Shown here: positions 8,501 through 10,771 of the stretch, piece after piece | Numbering within the stretch: the stretch's first letter is position 1 | Layout of the letters: the number at the start of each line of letters is the position of its first letter | DNA from: Isohypsibius dastychi | Taxonomy: Eukaryota > Tardigrada > Eutardigrada > Parachela > Isohypsibiidae | Direction of reading: 5' to 3' | Assembly (NCBI GenBank): GCA_034696485.1 | Contig: JAQIWT010001444.1 | Coordinates: forward strand, 1 to 10,771 | Length of the DNA stretch: 10,771 nt | Notes under the pieces: generated by a model | What the model was told of the DNA's origin: nothing | Database searches by the model: none | What the model saw: the letters and a program-made list of their open reading frames with translations, nothing else | Position numbers and translations under genes: made by a program

Positions 8501-10026
8501 CAACGGAAAAAACAAGGCATAAAAGCGAACACAGAGAACGAACTGACAAATAACAAATTTGATGGTGACATGTTGAAACCCGGAAAGGTCTTCCCGCGGT
8601 GGAAAAAAGGCAAACTCGACCATAAGAAGAACAGAGGTACCAAAGTAGAATCTTTGAAGCGTTTTGTACCTCTTCATTTTTCTTGAATGTATAATTGAAC
8701 TGCGCGGCAGAAAGCTTTTTAACATCCGACGAGAAAGGCTTATGATTGGAATCCGGTAGTGATTCCAAAGTTAAAAAAAGAAGCGGCTGTAGGACAATAT
8801 TTCCAATCTAAAAAACGCACATTTTAACCAACCAGAAGTGATTACAGTTTACATTGCATCCTGCCATCTACATAGCAGTGTCTCTTTCTATCGTACCCAT
8901 GTCTTGTAGTCAGAAGTAGAGAATTCTCCAAATGACGAACTTGGAAACAAGTAGACACCAACAAACACCTGGAAAACCTCAATCAGCTCCCGCAATAAAA
9001 ACAATGCTCAGATTTGTAGTTCTTACATAATCTCCACTGGTCATTTCAGTGAAATAAGCCGTCACCTGCAAAGAATAGAAATGTTATGTCGATTTAAAGA
9101 ACAAGAAAATGTCGTAAAAATCAAAGCAGACAGCTTCGATAATGTTCAATTACCATTATTTGCCGAAGAATATCCAGTGGGACGAGTAGAATAAAAACTG
9201 CAAACAAATGTTTATATCATGATTTTAAATGATCGAACACAACAATGTAAAACAATTCTACAATTAATTTTACATGTTGAAGATCACTAAACCGGATCTC
9301 GGACGATCTTAATTTATTACAATGTAAACACACCGAATGAAAAAAAAATTGTGCCTTCATTTAAAATATCAAAATACGCTAATTTGAGATACCTCGACTT
9401 TTCTGTGAATACTGGCCGAGCATCTTCCCCAGTCTTCCCGGGGATGTGGCTATTTCCTTGGTAACTTCGGCATATCTTGCACCGCTGACCAGATCACGAG
9501 ATGGCCCTCGTCTTATTTGCGTTTCCAGCGCATTTCCAAGTTCCTCAAAGAAGCTGTTGGATGTGTCAATGAAGACCGTGGGCGAAGTGTAGTTTTCCGA
9601 GTTGAGAAAGTGGAGGAGAACATCGGCGGTCTTCTGGTGGGTCACGGAAACTCGGCTTAAAAAGGGATATTCCGAAATAGGAATACGAATTCCAACACCA
9701 GCAGCTAAGAAATGAACAACTGCAAAAAGATCTTTGAACACGATTTTCAAGTTCTGATTTCAGCGATTCTTAAAAGCCCGTGGCGTGAAATTAAAAAACA
9801 TTATTAGAATAAATGTGAAGAGAGAAAACCGTGAAAATAAAAAAAAAATACGAAAATCAGAAATCCCGATCTTGAAATTTGCAGTTCATTTGCTTGTTTT
9901 ATCAGTTCTCCCACGAGCTGATAATTCAAGGATTTGGTGCAACTTGATATATACCAGGACATCCGATTAAAGGTGTTTCGAAGAATGACGCCAAATCGTA
10001 CAGCGCTTCCGCCGCGAATCCGCAAC
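5104..10026 (-). CDS. Receptor-type (particulate) guanylate cyclase, 18 exons, both ends missing
   Basis: Exons on the - strand: 10026..9955, 9704..9393, 9197..9154, 9065..9027, 8968..8897, 8807..8670, 8463..8230, 8150..8021, 7965..7875, 7820..7658, 7481..7365, 7299..7111, 7007..6771, 6461..6458, 6392..6277, 6133..5832, 5577..5355, 5251..5104. Every intron is GT-AG and every phase agrees, giving 876 whole codons without a stop. Residues below count from the first whole codon. Order: extracellular ligand-binding (ANP-receptor-like) domain 1-346, transmembrane helix about 350-373, kinase homology domain about 400-700, signalling helix about 712-752, cyclase domain from 753. Family members make cGMP from GTP at the plasma membrane as dimers and are usually 1000-1300 residues long. 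Missing here are roughly the first 100-150 residues and the last 100 or so of the catalytic domain. It could be a truncated paralogue, a decaying gene, or a gene extending past the window. Confidence 0.88.
5578..5831 (-). other. Intron of the cyclase carrying a 14-base tandem repeat
   Basis: A 254-base intron inside the Lys codon of MLPK, with donor GTTTGT and acceptor ATGTTAG. On the + strand, TACGGAATGCTGTT is repeated about 2.5 times at 5637-5672. I see no other element in it. Confidence 0.65.
5832..6133 (-). other. Exon for the kinase homology domain end and signalling helix
   Basis: A 302-base exon, phase 0 to phase 2. It begins VARGTVPPLRPRVP and continues ALMEECWNELPEIRPTF, the conserved end of the kinase homology domain. 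From about residue 712 it forms an amphipathic, charged helix (MEKHAFQLEAEAEQRMRQ...EEKRRSEELL), the dimerising signalling helix that links receptor state to the cyclase. It ends in the MLPK motif, whose lysine codon is split by the intron (CCC AA|GTTTGT ... TTAG|G ACT). Confidence 0.88.
6458..6461 (-). other. 4-base microexon (AAAG) in the kinase homology domain
   Basis: On the - strand the sequence reads TTCTTTTCAG|AAAG|GTTAGC: a strong acceptor, four bases, then a donor. The preceding exon (ending at 6771 with CAG) is in phase 0 and the next (6392, starting GAGATGTG) needs one base to complete its first codon. Four bases supply a Lys codon and the first G of a Gly codon. The joined peptide is GTQ-K-G-DVYSYAI, matching the KGD(I/V)YS motif of receptor guanylate cyclases. 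The flanking introns are 309 and 65 bases. Exons this small are rare and gene predictors usually miss them. Confidence 0.8.
6462..6770 (-). other. 309-base intron before the microexon
   Basis: The longest intron of the gene. The donor GTATGA follows the CAG of the ENGTQ exon and the acceptor is TTCTTTTCAG. It is AT-rich, and no other coding piece is seen in it on either strand. Its large size relative to most neighbouring introns may matter for recognition of the tiny exon that follows. Confidence 0.7.
7875..7965 (-). other. Transmembrane exon of the cyclase
   Basis: A 91-base exon (phase 1 to phase 2). It encodes a single hydrophobic segment, about 24 residues rich in Ile, Val and Leu (LGILIISIVIPVISTGIIAL), followed by a basic stop-transfer (VYKK and, in the next exon, FEKKH). 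It lies between the CGF extracellular signature and the WRIHIQNL intracellular start, exactly where the single membrane span of the family belongs. Confidence 0.9.
8021..10026 (-). other. Extracellular ligand-binding region of the cyclase (exons 1-8)
   Basis: Residues 1-346. The first visible exon reads CGFAAEALYDLASFFETP, the typical 'GP.C...A..LA..W..P' region of ANP-receptor folds. Exon 2 carries the THQKTADVLLHFL helix and the following strand (PTVFID). Exons 3-6 give FILLVPLDILRQIM, VTAYFTEMTSGDY and VFVGVYLFP, then end in FNYTFKKNEE. Exon 7 starts VDLVTSHYYDAIIFYAHL, the conserved helix facing the ligand cleft. Exon 8 ends with the membrane-proximal signature IWPNGNGLPPNRPFCGF. Three N-glycosylation sequons are visible (NYT twice, NGT once), consistent with an extracellular domain. 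The ligand cannot be inferred. The preceding exon should end in phase 1, and it is not in the window. Confidence 0.85.
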
Positions 10027-10771
10027 CTACAAATATCAAAGATTAATTTTATCATATCTATTCGATAAAGATATCGTTTGCACAGAAGCCGTGGTTAACC
10101 ACACTGTAAATAGCCCACTGATGAGAACAGTTAAACATCTAATATAAACTGTTCGATGGACCGACCGACGTTCACCTCATCATCCCCCGCACATTAGTCT
10201 GCACGTTTCATCCACTCGTCAAACAGCTGATCCTCACATTCACATTATCACAAAAGAGAACAACATGAAAAACTGGAAAGAACTAGAACCGGCGTCCAAG
10301 GTTCATGTAAAATTGACCAACAGCACAAAAATCCGTTTTCAAACCTCTTGTTATTTATTTTGGTTTTCACGTATCCCCCTACCCCTGTCCCCTGAGGGGT
10401 AGAGAAAGAATCAAGGTCAAAGCAAAAGCCCATCGGCAAACTCAAGGCAGTGGAGATTAGACACTCGAAAACGAAGGGGGGAAGCATCATGAATTGCATC
10501 GTAATTTGCACCAGATACAGAAGGGGGAACAGCCTGCATTTTTGCCCCGTCGGCCTGGGCACTTGGCTCAGCCTGCCACGCCTTCCTGTCTGTCCCTGGA
10601 TTTGGTATCATGTCATGACAAAATCTTGTGCCTTCTTGCAACTTGCTTGCTTGATGAAAGTTCGTGATAAGATTTCTTCATTTCCTTTACTGCGTTTGCT
10701 GACCTGTTTCTTGATCTCATGATCAAGGCTATATTATCAACGAGTTCCTTCTAACATCATTTCCTTGAATC
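10027..10771. other. Region beyond the first visible cyclase exon, no supported gene
   Basis: On the - strand this should hold, or lead to, the N-terminal exons of the cyclase (signal peptide and first lobe of the ligand-binding domain). I see neither a signal peptide nor ANP-receptor-like motifs in any frame. Frames at 10248-10562 and 10417-10641 have no family motif. Short inverted repeats occur at 10379-10402 and 10711-10726. The exons probably lie past the right edge or are lost. Confidence 0.45.
10379..10402. repeat. 8-base inverted repeat with 8-base loop
   Basis: The arms CTACCCCT (10379-10386) and AGGGGTAG (10395-10402) are perfectly complementary around the loop GTCCCCTG. They sit in a C-rich patch that stands out from the AT-rich surroundings. 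This could form a hairpin. There is no sign of a terminator or a transposon end around it. Confidence 0.5.

Noticed and set aside
9804-10055. The long - strand frame over 9804-10055 as the correct reading of the first exon
   Set aside because: Another frame of the same stretch (10026-9955) encodes the family-like CGFAAEALYDLASF and ends in a donor whose phase fits the next exon; the longer frame has no motif.

Overview
The window is animal nuclear DNA. Genes are split by short spliceosomal introns (about 54-310 bases, all GT-AG, many with pyrimidine-rich TTTTCAG-like acceptors). The largest gene is a receptor-type guanylate cyclase, a family found in animals. Intron size and style suggest an ecdysozoan (nematode or tardigrade-like), but I cannot fix the phylum from sequence alone.

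Layout. (1) 227-2171, + strand: a two-exon gene for a 594-residue DUF3987-type P-loop protein with a Walker A motif, a Walker B-like motif and a very acidic tail. (2) 2172-4170: gene-free DNA, including an 8-base tandem array (2339-2458). (3) 4171-4744, + strand: a Thr/Glu-rich minisatellite built of 18- and 27-base units. It would be one open frame except for a single unit that is 8 bases short. A partial direct duplication follows (4720-4915). (4) 5104-10026, - strand: eighteen exons of a receptor guanylate cyclase, covering part of the extracellular ligand-binding domain, the membrane-proximal WPNG...CGF segment, one transmembrane helix, the kinase homology domain, the signalling helix and the first part of the cyclase domain. 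(5) 10027-10771: no supported exon; the N-terminal exons of the cyclase are not visible.

The most notable observation is a 4-base microexon (AAAG, 6461-6458) in the kinase homology domain. Without it the two flanking exons are out of frame. With it the frame is restored and the family's KGDVYS motif is rebuilt exactly. The part of the receptor that is present therefore has no frameshift or stop. Even so, the exons for the last part of the catalytic domain (the AGVVG and MPRYC...GDTVN motifs) are not found. Where they should lie, the sequence turns into repetitive DNA. The gene is thus either truncated and catalytically incomplete, or its last exons lie outside the window. The DUF3987 gene and the cyclase converge tail to tail across the repeat-rich spacer, and I see no functional link between them.
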